Positions 47,607 to 57,480 of a DNA stretch of 64,000 nucleotides are shown here, piece by piece. The translations under genes and the position numbers were made by a program. Under the pieces are notes generated by a model. It was not told the origin of the DNA, did not search any database, and saw only the letters and a program-made list of their open reading frames with translations. Source of the DNA: Perca fluviatilis (lineage: Eukaryota > Chordata > Actinopteri > Perciformes > Percidae); assembly GCF_010015445.1 (NCBI RefSeq), contig NC_053115.1:3984576-4048575 (forward strand). The letters run 5' to 3'. How positions within the stretch are numbered: position 1 is the first letter of the stretch; each line of letters opens with the position of its first letter.

Positions 47607-48079
47607 AGAGAGAGTTTTTTGCGATATATGATCTCAACGCTAGATGGGAGAAATTCCCACACATTGGAACTTTAAGTAAATGATCTGAATACTTCTTCCA
47701 TCACCGGTTGTTACTCTCACATACAATCATACATAAGAAATGAGCAATGACTTGAAAAAGTGCTACCCACAGTCTGTCTGTGTGCCGACATAGGCTAAGG
47801 ATGTCTAGAACTACTGCCGGCGGCCGGATCTGTGCAGGAGAGAAAGACGTTATTAAAAGTCTATGTGTGTTCAGCTCTCAGTACGTTTGTAGCTTCTAAC
47901 TAAATCGCTGTGGTTTGAAGTCTAGTTTCTATATTATATCCGCTTATAGGAGTCGTGTTAAGTTACTGGTGATGAAAACCCAACATTTCCAGATTTTGCC
48001 GCTCCATAATAAAGGCATATGACAAAATAAGTAAAGAATTAAGAGGAAATGAAGCCGCTGCTTTGCCCACTCAGGCTTT

Positions 48080-48126
48080 CTCCGTAGCTACCACGCTGTG
48101 GAGATATGTCTGGCAATGTAAGACTA
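48080..48126 (+). mobile_element. MITE family B, terminal fragment
   Basis: CACGCTGTGGAGATATGTCTGGCAATGTAAGACTA keeps half the hairpin and the GACTA end. Confidence 0.5.
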
Positions 48127-48194
48127 ATAACTACCATAAGGACATGACGTAAGAGCAGTAATGTGTGTAGTAATATCCTACATACTGGTGAATC

Positions 48195-48549
48195 CAACCC
48201 GTTCTCACCCCCAATTCGTAAAATACTGACGCTTGGTCAGTGGGGTTCGTGACCCGTTCTTGTCCCGCGTGTCAATGAAACGTACAACGCACAATTTTTT
48301 CCTAATCGTAAACCTGAACTGTCCCGTTCTCGTGCCGCATGTCAGTTAAATGTACCTCCCGACCTACGTCAAAAAGTGACGCCAATAGTCCCGACCAAGC
48401 GCGTCTTAAATATGACGCCAAAGGGCTAGACGTGAGTGACGCCAGGAGTCCTGACCAAGCGTGTGACCAATATGACGCTAAAGGAGACTTTTTGCATCAA
48501 CAACAAACACCAAAGCGTTGCTTTTTGATGCGATGGGAGTGAGAATGTG
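48195..48549. mobile_element. Mutator-like MITE candidate with 10-bp duplication
   Basis: CTGGTGAATC is duplicated exactly (48185-48194, 48550-48559). Ends CCCGTTCTCACCCCCAATTCG and CGATGGGAGTGAGAATGTG are inverted repeats. The interior has TATGACGCC/CGCGTC motifs shared with 26700-27010. 355 bp. Duplication length points to Mutator-like rather than hAT. Confidence 0.78.
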
Positions 48550-48590
48550 CTGGTGAATCTCATTGCGTTCTGAGAGTGTTTCCACCTTTA

Positions 48591-48740
48591 GAGGGGTGTC
48601 GGACTGGGGGCGGAAAGGGGACTGAGTACCCAGGGCCCTCATGTGAGGAGGGCCCAAAAAGATGCCAGAATGAATAGCTGTGGATGCGGGGAGGGGCTCA
48701 TAGAGAATGCCTTTCTATAGGGCCCAGAATTTTGTGCTAT
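48591..48740 (+). repeat. Dispersed repeat fragment
   Basis: GGGGTGTCGGACTGGGGGC ... GGGCCCAGAATTTTGTG; inverse match to 47535-47606. Ends not fully defined. Confidence 0.45.
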
Positions 48741-49879
48741 GCCCCTATGTTTAGAGCTAACCACTTCCATCACTCGGATTCCACTACCAGTTGGAAATGG
48801 GATAATTGAGTCTCTATCCCATCAGCCTTGTCAACCTTTGATTTCAAAATCCAAAATCATCACCAACAACATGCCTTGCCTCCAGCAGTGGGAACAGTAA
48901 TATTCATCTACTGGCTATAGTGCAGCTCCTGGCTGATACAACAAAAACAAAGAAAAAGTGAAAACAAAAACCCTGAATAAATGCTGCCAGTGATAGATAT
49001 TTTCCCAGAATGCTAGGCCAAAGAGCGTGGGCGAGTAGCAGGAGGAGTTCCAGGAACCATTAGCCCCCCATTGATTAGCTAAGGGGCTGCACATTAGAAA
49101 CAACATTATTGCGATATTAACTGAGCTAGTCTTGGAGTAAACAGCTGGCAAACAGATATTAGGTATTTTCATTATGTTTTACATGAACAAAATTACAGTA
49201 AAACAATATGTCCTGTAAATTAATTTTTGTTTAGTGTAGGTAAACATGTAATGACTTTTATGTATTTTCTTTGGATCAAAATGCCGAAATAAATTGGAAG
49301 CAGTACGTACAACCATACATTCTTGGGGAAGATCGGCATTAAAAGCTATATTTTAAAGGACAAAGTGAAGACATGTTAAAAGTTAAGTTAAGTTAAAAGA
49401 CCATGTTGTGTGTCACTCTCTAAACTCTCCGCTTCACTTGCCTGTGGTTCGGGGCAATGACGTAGTCAAAGAAGGATGTTTTTAGGAATTATATGTGAGA
49501 AGCCAGATGTTGACGGCGGGGCATTCTCTGTTCTAATGATTAAAAACCTCCACACATGTGTTTTGGGTTAGTTATGCATACACAGCCACAATCTGGCAAG
49601 TGCTACCTCCAGCTGTTAGGTGGAATTTAGCAATCCTTTTTGAATTTACAAAGGTGGAGGCGGAACCTTTTCCGAGGAGAAAAAAATGGACATTCTGATG
49701 CCATACTGGGAGAAGCACTTTGGAAAGAGAAAGGTCATGGTGAATGTGGCCAATAGCTTAGATTTTAAGTGGTTGCAGGATAGTGTGAGAGCACCGCTGT
49801 GTCACTAATCCATCAGAGTGCCATTAGCAGGTGGCACATTGCTGTTATCAAAGTCAGGGTGAAGTCAGGGTTAAGCCAG
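48741..49879. other. Unassigned stretch
   Basis: About 1.1 kb without recognised gene or repeat ends. Confidence 0.3.
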
Positions 49880-50440
49880 GAGCTGAATCTCACATCCTTT
49901 ATTTGATAGCTCCTCAGTCCACGGTAGAACCGGAAGTTGTTCTGGCCCTCCTTCATGAAGGCCAACTCAAAGCACTTATTCCAACCCCGAGGAGCGAGGA
50001 ACGAGGAGCTACGATCGAGGAGGGATCCCAGAGGAGCTATGAGCGAGGATGCATGAGAGCAGCCTCCCCCGAAAGCCGTGCAGCTGAAAGCCGTTGCTAA
50101 TCATCATACTAATAACAATAATAATTTATAATTTATTGATCCCCAGGGGAGGAATTACAATTTTTCACTCTGTTGTTATAACACACTACACACAGGCCAG
50201 GGGGCTGCGACTGCTGCACAGGCGCCCCGAGCAGTTGGGGGTTCGGTGCCTTGCCCAAGAGGTGAACTGGCACCTCTCCAGCTACCAGTCCACACTCCGT
50301 ACTTTGGTCCATACAGGGACTTGAACCAGCAACCCTCCGGTTCCCAACTGAACTCCGATTTCCCCCCTCTCTCCCATGCTTCCTCAGTGGGACGGTCTTA
50401 GATGAGAGCAAGGGAAGCAAGTGAAGGAAACAGGGATGCA
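49880..50440. repeat. Dispersed repeat related to 12020-12430, with nested insertion
   Basis: GATAGCTCCTC...AACCGGAAGTTGTT, GGAGCTACGATCGAGGAGGG and CTCTCCCATGCTTCCT match the repeat at 12020-12430 in order. A 245-bp insertion (50101-50345) interrupts it. Here the GAGCTATGATCGAGG motif occurs about twice rather than 3.5 times. Confidence 0.7.
50101..50345 (-). mobile_element. Retroelement 3' fragment inserted in the repeat
   Basis: AATAATTTATAATTTATTGA-TCCCCAGGGG followed by GGTTCGGTGCCTTGCCCAAG is a pattern I associate with fish retroelement 3' ends; the family cannot be fixed from this alone. Orientation inferred from the AT-rich end at left. Confidence 0.5.
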
Positions 50441-50774
50441 ATTAAAGGAAAGTGAGATCCCGTCAGGGTGAAATCCGGGCTTTACACGGCTTTGCCAGTT
50501 ACCCATGGACTACTGACAGCCCGGGGTCAGAGCATAGAGCTGGCTTAGACAAAGTGATCCACGCTCAGGGCCGCTGTGGCCATTAATGTTGGAAGAGCTC
50601 GGCCTCATTGAAATGCATAAAAGATGAAGGAGGAGCCCAAGTAGCGGCTGTGTCACTGAACGCCCCAGCCACTGTCCAGTCATTATTTACCAAGCAGAGT
50701 GCAGCAGTGGCCTGAGCTACAATGACATCTAAGTTATTATGGTGACACTTATTCTTTGTTGTGGCAATTTAAAT

Positions 50775-50880
50775 CTTGGGGCTGCAACTAACGATTATTT
50801 TCACTGTCGATTATTTCCTCGATTAATCGATTAGTGGTTTGGTCTGTAAAAATTCAGAAAAATGTTGATCACTTCAAACA
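50775..50880. mobile_element. GATTAATCGATTA hAT MITE, left-end fragment
   Basis: GGGGCTGCAACTAACGATTA ... CGATTAATCGATTAGTGG; sequence after about 50880 no longer follows the family. Confidence 0.65.
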
Positions 50881-51700
50881 AGTGTCTCTTTTAGGTTTTT
50901 CAACTTTAATCGGACCGAGTTGATCAAATTCTGATAGTGAAGCAAGTCATTTTGCAGGGGTCAAAACAATCTATCCACCGATTGACAGGGTAAAACTTGA
51001 ATTGATGTTTTGCTGGACACTGATGCGGCTGCCCACTGGGATTTTTCATGGCATGCCAGATGGCCAAGACACCAGCGTATGGCGTAGTTTTGCAGGTTGC
51101 CTTTTTTAAAAAAAATCTGGGATGAGTGATTAAAAAAATTGCGGTCACTATTGACATTAGATTGGCTATTTAAAAATGGCGATTTGTGCAGGATGTCCCG
51201 TTTCGCCCGAGTGACGATTCTCTCTGACCAATCAGTGGTCTGCAGTGTTTAAACTTCCCTTTCTAGTATCGTCTCAGCTCGCTTTGAGTTTAAATTCTCC
51301 AAAATGAATAGAATTTTAAAAGGTAGATGAAGCAAAAAACACAAACAAACACTGAGAGATCTCTTAGAGCAGATCATCCAGTAGCCTGACCTGCTGTGTA
51401 TGTCACTGCAGAGTCACATAGTCAAGGTAAATCAGCTTCTACATAACAAGACCAGATCTGACAACCCTAACCCAGATCAAAAGAATTCCACACATACTAA
51501 TAACCGACAGTGTGAAATCGCTGAGGAATTGCAGCTGAAATAAAGTGACCGTGTAATCAATTGAACACAGATGCCAGGTTCAGTGATAACTGTGCCAACA
51601 CAGAACATGAGAGAACACAGCATGCCGTTATCTCACCAAGTACAAACAGTTACTCACACGATTTCAGAGTTTGAGCCAGTAAAGGTCTAATAATATCCAT
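50881..51700. other. Unassigned stretch
   Basis: No recognised gene or complete element in about 820 bp. Confidence 0.28.
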
Positions 51701-52155
51701 TAGGGCCGGGACGATATGCTTTTGTTCCGATCCGATGCTTTCACGATACATGGGTGCCGATTCTTTTTGTATTGTGATTTTCATATATTGCGATTCCAGA
51801 AGTATTGCGAGTCGATAATATCGAGTATTGCAATTTTCTTTTCCTTCTTCAACAAAAACAAAAGTTGAGTAATACACTTCTAGACAGAATAAATTATGAG
51901 ACATTTTCTAAAAACGAATCCATATCACATCACATCATTTTATTTAATTTGTAAAAAAGTACATAACATGGATTTTCCTGCATTTTCTGCTTTCAGTCCG
52001 TTTTGCTGGAAACGGATATGCTCGGCGGTACTGTATAAACACAAAATATTTAGGTGATAAATCGCGATTCTGGGACAAAGAATCAATTTTAAAAAACGTC
52101 GCAGAAAAAAGATATCACGTTAAATTTGTGAATCGTTTGTTTTCTCCCACCCCTA
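51701..52155. mobile_element. hAT-like MITE (TAGGGCCGGGACGATA)
   Basis: Ends TAGGGCCGGGACGATAT and TTTTCTCCCACCCCTA, with flanking ATATCCAT (51693-51700) and ATATCTAC (52156-52163), 6 of 8 identical. Interior holds ATTGCGATT/AATCGCGATT motifs. 455 bp. Confidence 0.72.
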
Positions 52156-53149
52156 ATATCTACCCAGCTGACCACCAGTGAATCAGACCCACACTCACCA
52201 TACGTCTTCGACTCTCCCCTCGCTGCTCTCTTTCTCTGGGTTGTGTTAAAAAGCCTCTCCGCCTCCTGTCTGCGTCCCTCAGGTGTGCTACAGCGAAGCA
52301 CGAGAGCAGTACGGAGGGAGGTAACTAAGGGCTCTCGGGTGTTTCCACTCCCTGCTGGAGCGGTGAACAGAAATTTCCTTTCCTTTACATAAATAAAGAC
52401 ATTTGCACCATAAATTGATGCAGAAAAGGCACAGCTGTGATCTGCTAAGTTTGCTCGCTTGCCAGGAAGCTGGGGCTGGAATAGTCGTCGAGACACCAGA
52501 TGATTTGTTGTCGGGTTCAGCAGAGATACTGTACTGTACTTCCTCTCCTCCCGGAGCGCAGGAGGCAGACACACACACACACGTAGGTCACTTTGGGCAC
52601 CTGGGCTCCTTTGGGTTTCAAATAGAATTGGCCAGATCAGGTTCCCTGGCCTCTTATGTTTCGCTGGCACACCTTTTTAAAGGGCCTGCGTGCACACAGC
52701 CTTTGAAAAAAATACAGTCTTCTAAGAGTTCAAACAGAGCACGGGCCAGCCAGGCTCTGAGATCATTTATTACAAAACGGCTCCAGCGAAGCTAGGTTAA
52801 AAATTCCCTACAGATAGTGAATAGTGGGTGAAAACCAGACACACACATGCACACACACACAGATGGGGTAGCTGGGAGAAAAGGCAGCGTAACAGGGTCA
52901 GAGGAGAGCGAGACCTGCATGTGAGAAGAGGAGAGTTATTGAGGTATGTCTTCAGGAATGTACTGCACTCAGACGACGCTGCCGTCTTCTCTCGCGCAGA
53001 GAGGACTGCCATCAAAGGGTCAATCTGTCAGTCTCAACATTAACACTGTGAAATGTGCTTCCCCGTCTAAAGCAGGCGGAGAACAGTAGTCATAGCTGCT
53101 TCCTGGAGCTGCCTATGAGCGATGGGGTCTAACCGGAACGAGACTAAAA
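52156..53149. other. Unassigned stretch with the longest non-repeat open frame
   Basis: A 193-codon minus-strand frame (52089-52670) starts here, but its last part runs into the MITE at 51701-52155 and no domain is recognisable. CpG and CT content are higher than in neighbours. Not called as a gene. Confidence 0.25.
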
Positions 53150-53755
53150 CAGTTTTAGTTAAACGATTGTCCATAACTCGCGATTAATCGCAAATGAATC
53201 GCTTCTCAATGTGCTAAAAATGGGAGCAGACTATTATTTTTGCAATAATCCCAAAACCATGACAAATACTGTCTAGAATAACCTCAAAGGCGCACCGATC
53301 GGACTCTTTCAGTCCCGATACCGATGCCTGGGCTTTGTGTATCTGTCGATACCCGATACCGATCCGATACCGTTGTTGAAGTAATAATACACTGTATACC
53401 TTCCACCTTATACCTTCCTTTCACCATGTGGAAGAGACTGAAGGCACCAGACTTTCCTAACTAAACATTATTTTCCTAACTAAGACAAAATAACATAGAT
53501 GTAATGTATTCAATTCTTATTTATTTGTACACTCAACTCTTCCCGCATGCGACACACGTGCGACAGAGGGGAAAATAACTGGATCGGCCCGTGGATCTGT
53601 TAATTTTTTCTATCCTCGATCCAGCTATTTTGTCAATATCGGGACCGATATCCGATCGGTGCACCCATACTCAAAAGAAATATGCTGAAAGCATAATATG
53701 GCAAACTCAAGCCAATCAAGCAACAACAGATATGACCATATGACATGTTATCCAG
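53150..53755 (-). mobile_element. hAT-like MITE (inverse of 43308-43850) with nested MITE
   Basis: CGCGATTAATCGCAAATG at the left and TGCTGAAAGCATAATATGGC with TCAAGCCAATCAAGC at the right are inverse matches to 43308-43850. A second MITE (53289-53668) is inserted at ACCTCAAAG. Confidence 0.65.
53289..53668. mobile_element. hAT-like MITE with GCACCGATCGG ends
   Basis: Left GCGCACCGATCGGACTC and right GATATCCGATCGGTGCACCCATA are inverted repeats. Host sequence resumes with CTCAAAAG, compared with CCTCAAAG before the insert, so an 8-bp duplication is plausible. Interior rich in CCGATACCGAT motifs. Confidence 0.72.
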
Positions 53756-53756
53756 C

Positions 53757-54310
53757 AACGCATTCTCATGAACGGGTCCGTATGATATTGTAGGAAAATG
53801 TATACACACCAAAATGTATGATATCCTACGAAATTAGAAGACCGCTGGGTGGTCACGTGATGCCGGCTGGCAGTTGCTAGTTGTTTAAGCTGCTACAGAC
53901 CTTTGTTGTATCAGCTGTAGTTGGTGGCTCAGTTACCCAAAAATGGGTGACTTTAAGCCGGGTACAAAGCACCGCGAGCTGCCGGTCATTTCGGCGGACA
54001 TTACGGTTACATTTTGTCCACAAAATATGACTGTTTTGCCGCAATGAAATTTAAGATTAGGCACCAAATCGACTAAGATTAGGAAAAAGATTGTGGTTTG
54101 GATTGAAACACTCCTAAGGAACACACATTTCCTGAGTAAAGGCTTTAGTTTTCCCCAGGAAGCGAACTCTGCTCTCTGGCTTGAAAGTCCTGTGTGTTAA
54201 CGCCCACCCACCCACCCCGGCCACCTCCCTACACAGCCAGCCGAGTTCTTATATGTCAATGTGGTGCGTACACACAAAATAAATGTGGAATGTTTACGAA
54301 TTACAGTGGG
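53757..54310. repeat. Dispersed repeat 'TTCTCATGAACGGG', copy 1
   Basis: AACGCATTCTCATGAACGGG, TTAGGCACCAAATCGACTAAG, GCTTGAAAGTCCTGTGTG and a TTTACGAATTACA end are shared in order with 59835-60342. Non-coding; superfamily unknown. Confidence 0.65.
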
Positions 54311-55337
54311 CAGCGAGTGGTTTTTGAGACTCAACGTACTCTGGTGGAAACTCAATTCACTAGAAATCGACAGTACCTGCAAATAATAATAGTCTTTTCT
54401 CTAACTTTTTGTTCATAACGATTTGGATTATTAGCCATAATGTCTTAACCATCCGAGGTAGACTAACCACGAGCTATGAGGTTGTGAGATGAAGGTTTCT
54501 CTGCTTGAAACTCTTTATGTAAGCATTTTCCAAAAGGTCAATTGAGCAATTGATTGAATGGGGAACATCCCTCTCGGAACCGGAGCCGTTCAAAAAGTGG
54601 GCGGTCACTGTTGATCTCTATTAATGCAGCTATAGCTACTTCTGCTGTGTGGGAGAGTGACACTAAACTGTCACCCTAAGCTGTAAATATGGACAGGGAT
54701 AATGTAAGGTATAGCTATTTAAAAATAAGACACGTTTGACTCCAGCCTCTAGGTCATGTGCAGACTACATGTGTGAGTGACTATGTGGTCATTTTTAGCA
54801 GAGAAGACAGAAGGGACTCCAAGCCAAGAGGAAAAACTATGTAACTGTGGCGTTCATGAGAAATCAGCAGACATGGAAAATGTCTGATGGCCAAGTTACA
54901 CAAGACGGTGTGCGTGTGCTGAACCAGACCGGGATCAGAAATTCAATAAAATGACTGGACTGGCTGAGAGGGAAAAACATTTCTGTATTAAAGCATGAAC
55001 TCCAAGCTGTGGCTGGAGACCCACAGAGACTAGAATTACAGACCATAGGAGTTTATGAATGGTGATTGGCTACTGCTGACTCAGACTGTTTTAGCCACAA
55101 TGGCCACTAATTTTAGCCTTTCTGTGGTGAAATCACTGTGTGGAACCATTAATGCGTTAACCCATCCCCTACAGCCTCTCTCATGGCCGGTTTCAACTGG
55201 TACACTGTTCTCAAAAACACGGGTAACAGTTTGTCATTGAACACCACAGAGAAATAACAAATGTTGTAAGCAACAGTAAATCATCTTCCATCCTGTCGTC
55301 TACTGTAGCATTATAATTTCCTACATGGATTAAAGTT
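54311..55337. other. Unassigned stretch
   Basis: No recognised gene or complete repeat in about 1 kb. Confidence 0.3.
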
Positions 55338-55865
55338 GCAAAGATTAATCGATTAATCCATTAGTTGTCAAATATTAAATTAATCGGCAACTATTTTGAT
55401 GATCGATTAATCAATGTGGGTATTCCAGCTTGTTAAATGTGAATATGTTCTAGTTTCTACTCTCCTTTAACAGTAAACTGATTTGAGGACGTCCTCTTGG
55501 GCTTTTTGGGAAACACTGATCCACATTTTTTGCCATTTTCTGACATTTTACAGACCAAACAACCAATCGATTAATCGAGTAAATACTCGACAGATTGAGA
55601 TTTTTCTTGCAAATTACAGAATAATCATACTTCTTCAGGACACTAAAAATCCTGAAGAAGACGTCCTGAAATCTCTTGTTTCGTCCACAACTCAAAGATA
55701 TTCATCTTAGTGGCACAGAGGAGAGAATAAACTAGAAAATATTCACATTTAAGAAGCTGGAATCAGAGAATAAAAAAAAAATGACTCAATCCAATGAACC
55801 AATCATCAAAATAGTTGGCGATTAATTTAATAGTTGACAACTAATCGATTAACCTTTGCAGCAAC
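55338..55865. mobile_element. Inverted pair of GATTAATCGATTA hAT MITEs
   Basis: Left arm (55338-55560) runs GTTGCAAAGATTAATCG ... GGACGTCCTCTTGGGC. The right arm (55655-55865) is largely its inverse (GAAGACGTCCTGAAATC ... CTAATCGATTAACCTTTGCA). Together they make a large imperfect palindrome with a ~95-bp spacer. Single-copy relative: 61930-62288. Confidence 0.75.
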
Positions 55866-56039
55866 AAAACAAGCAGTCTGAAGTCTCTGAGATGTTGGGA
55901 TAGGCCTTTCTCACTATTCTCTGATTAATTCAAAGCAACCCAGACAGAATTTGCATGTGCAATCAAAACTGAAACAACTTTTCAGGTTTGATCTTGACCA
56001 ATAAGATAATGGTCTGTATAACAGCTGTTAAACAACTGA
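55866..56039. other. Short unassigned stretch
   Basis: No recognised features; on the minus strand it would lie just downstream of the candidate terminal exon. Confidence 0.3.
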
Positions 56040-56345
56040 GTGAAAAAACATTTCACAACTTTTATTAAGTAATAGCAAACCACAAAGCCTCATGTTTTAA
56101 ACCAGACTCATTTTGCACGTATTCCAGCTACAGGTGTACAAATCCATAAAAAAACAGAGTAAGTATTCCCTCAGGACACAGACCGGCATAAGCCTGCCCA
56201 GTAGTACACCATCAGGCTTCGGAGCTCTGTAACAGGATCCCCCTACCTTATTGTCCGAACTGAAATGCAGTACTTCCACATTAGATTCCACATGTCCCTG
56301 ACATCGTCAGGCTGGAAAACTTTAAATCTGGACTGGTTACGTTCT
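56040..56345 (-). other. Candidate terminal exon of an unidentified gene
   Basis: On the minus strand a 35-base T tract and ACCTCTCTGCCTCTCATCAG form a strong-looking acceptor ending at 56346. The open frame that follows reads RERNQSRFKVFQPDDVRD then MWNLMWKYCISVRTIR before TAG (56243-56245). An AATAAA signal lies at 56061-56066, followed by a GT/T-rich stretch. Alternatively a donor AAG|GTAGGG at 56245-56246 would make a 99-bp internal exon. I recognise no family, and chance cannot be excluded. Confidence 0.25.
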
Positions 56346-56362
56346 CTGATGAGAGGCAGAGA

Positions 56363-56365
<3 letters not shown>

Positions 56366-56400
<35 letters not shown>
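56366..56400. repeat. 35-base poly(A) tract
   Basis: Uninterrupted A35 on the plus strand. No retroelement body or flanking duplication was found next to it. On the minus strand it forms the pyrimidine tract of the candidate exon at 56040-56345. Confidence 0.95.
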
Positions 56401-56402
<2 letters not shown>

Positions 56403-57062
56403 CCCAAATGTTTTAAGACAACTGGTGGTTGAAAACCGACTGCTTGAGAGAGGAGCAGCAGTCCTCCTAGCATCTAGCCATGCCACTCCTCCCCTCTCTC
56501 TTCACTTGACCACAAAAAATGTACTAGTCTTTCCTTGCTCCTGAGAAAAAAATAACTTCCCTCCTGGGGGTTGGGTTACTTCAGTCACTGCTCCTTTTCA
56601 TTTCCCCTTTTCCCTTCCATGGGCATAAATGTCATCTAACAGATGGGGCACACAAATAATACATAAAACAGTGTACTTGTATAGGATATGTGTAGTTGTG
56701 AGGGAACTCCAGTAATTAGGCTGGCAAAGCTGTTTAATTCACTTTAAACATCGGATGAAGTAATTATTTTCTCTACAGATGATGCTGAACTGAGAACTGA
56801 GCCTACTAGCAAGCAAGCTAACTAAGTAGCCAGCCAGCCGGCCATTAAATTAGTAAAATGTAACACCTTAATGTTTCATTCACACACTCTTGTCACGGCG
56901 TAGAAAAGCACAACGCTCTCGCCAGATGAGTGACAACTTTATTCGACTCATTTTCTATAACCAGTGTGTAGCATAAAAGCACAGTGGGTGGAATTAGCAA
57001 GCTAGCTAGCTAACTATCCAACAAGCTACCGAACAAGCTAAGTAACTTTGGGAACGTGGCTA
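56401..57062. other. Unassigned stretch
   Basis: No recognised gene or element; GCTAGCTAGCTAAC-type short repeats near 56810-57040. Confidence 0.28.
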
Positions 57063-57480
57063 CTGTATGTTCCCACATTTCTAAGAATTTCTTTTTTTAA
57101 CTGAAAATTAGGCCCTATGTTCCCACAGCCCTATATTCCCACATTTCTATGATTTGTTTTCCAACATTAGGCCCTATTTTAGCCTAACCCCTAACCCACC
57201 CTAACCCTAAACCTTGAAGGGAAATGTAGGAACACAAGACCTAATTTTGAAAATTAGAAATGTGGGAACATAGGGCCTAATTTTAAGAAAGAATCTTAGA
57301 AATGTGGGAACATAGGGCCTAATTTTAAGAAAGAATCTTTGAAATGTGGGAACATAGGGCCTAATTTTAAGAAAGAATCTTAGAAATGTGGGAACATAGG
57401 GCCTAATTTTCAGTGAAAAAAAATTCTTAGAAATGTGGGAACATAGGGCTGTGGGACCATTGGATTGTGGGAAAATAGGG
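57063..57480. mobile_element. Foldback element with 42-bp tandem repeats
   Basis: The left arm TATGTTCCCACATTTCTAAG ... AATTAGGCCCTATGTTCCCAC (57066-57120) is the inverse of 57400-57451. Between them are CCTAACCCTAAACC (57194-57214) and tandem 42-bp units starting at 57258, 57300, 57342 and 57384 (AAATGTGGGAACATAGGGCC). The arms could form a long hairpin. No transposase frame. Confidence 0.82.

Larger units (their letters stand above)
46657..47671. mobile_element. TTAA-flanked MITE (AGGTCCAGTGTG type) with nested hAT MITE
   Basis: TTAA lies at 46653-46656 and 47672-47675. Ends AGGTCCAGTGTGTAACG and ...CACATTGGAACT are imperfect inverted repeats. A 255-bp element (47257-47511) is nested within, followed by a further repeat fragment (47535-47606). 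The 107-codon frame at 46836-47159 is chance. Confidence 0.75.
46540..47706 (+). mobile_element. ACTTAAGTAC MITE right half, opened by a TTAA element
   Basis: 46540-46656 (TGAGTACTTTTACTTTTAAT ... TATTAGTACTTATACTTAA) continues at 47672 (TTAAGTAAATGATCTGAATACTTCTTCCATCAC). Together these reconstruct the right end of the family seen at 36872-37524, split at a TTAA. Confidence 0.75.

Noticed and set aside
52089..52670. 193-codon minus-strand open frame in mostly non-repeat DNA
   Set aside because: No recognisable domain, and its 3' part lies in a MITE (51701-52155).
57185..57215. Interstitial telomere
   Set aside because: Only two or three CCCTAA-like units inside a foldback element; far too short and degenerate.
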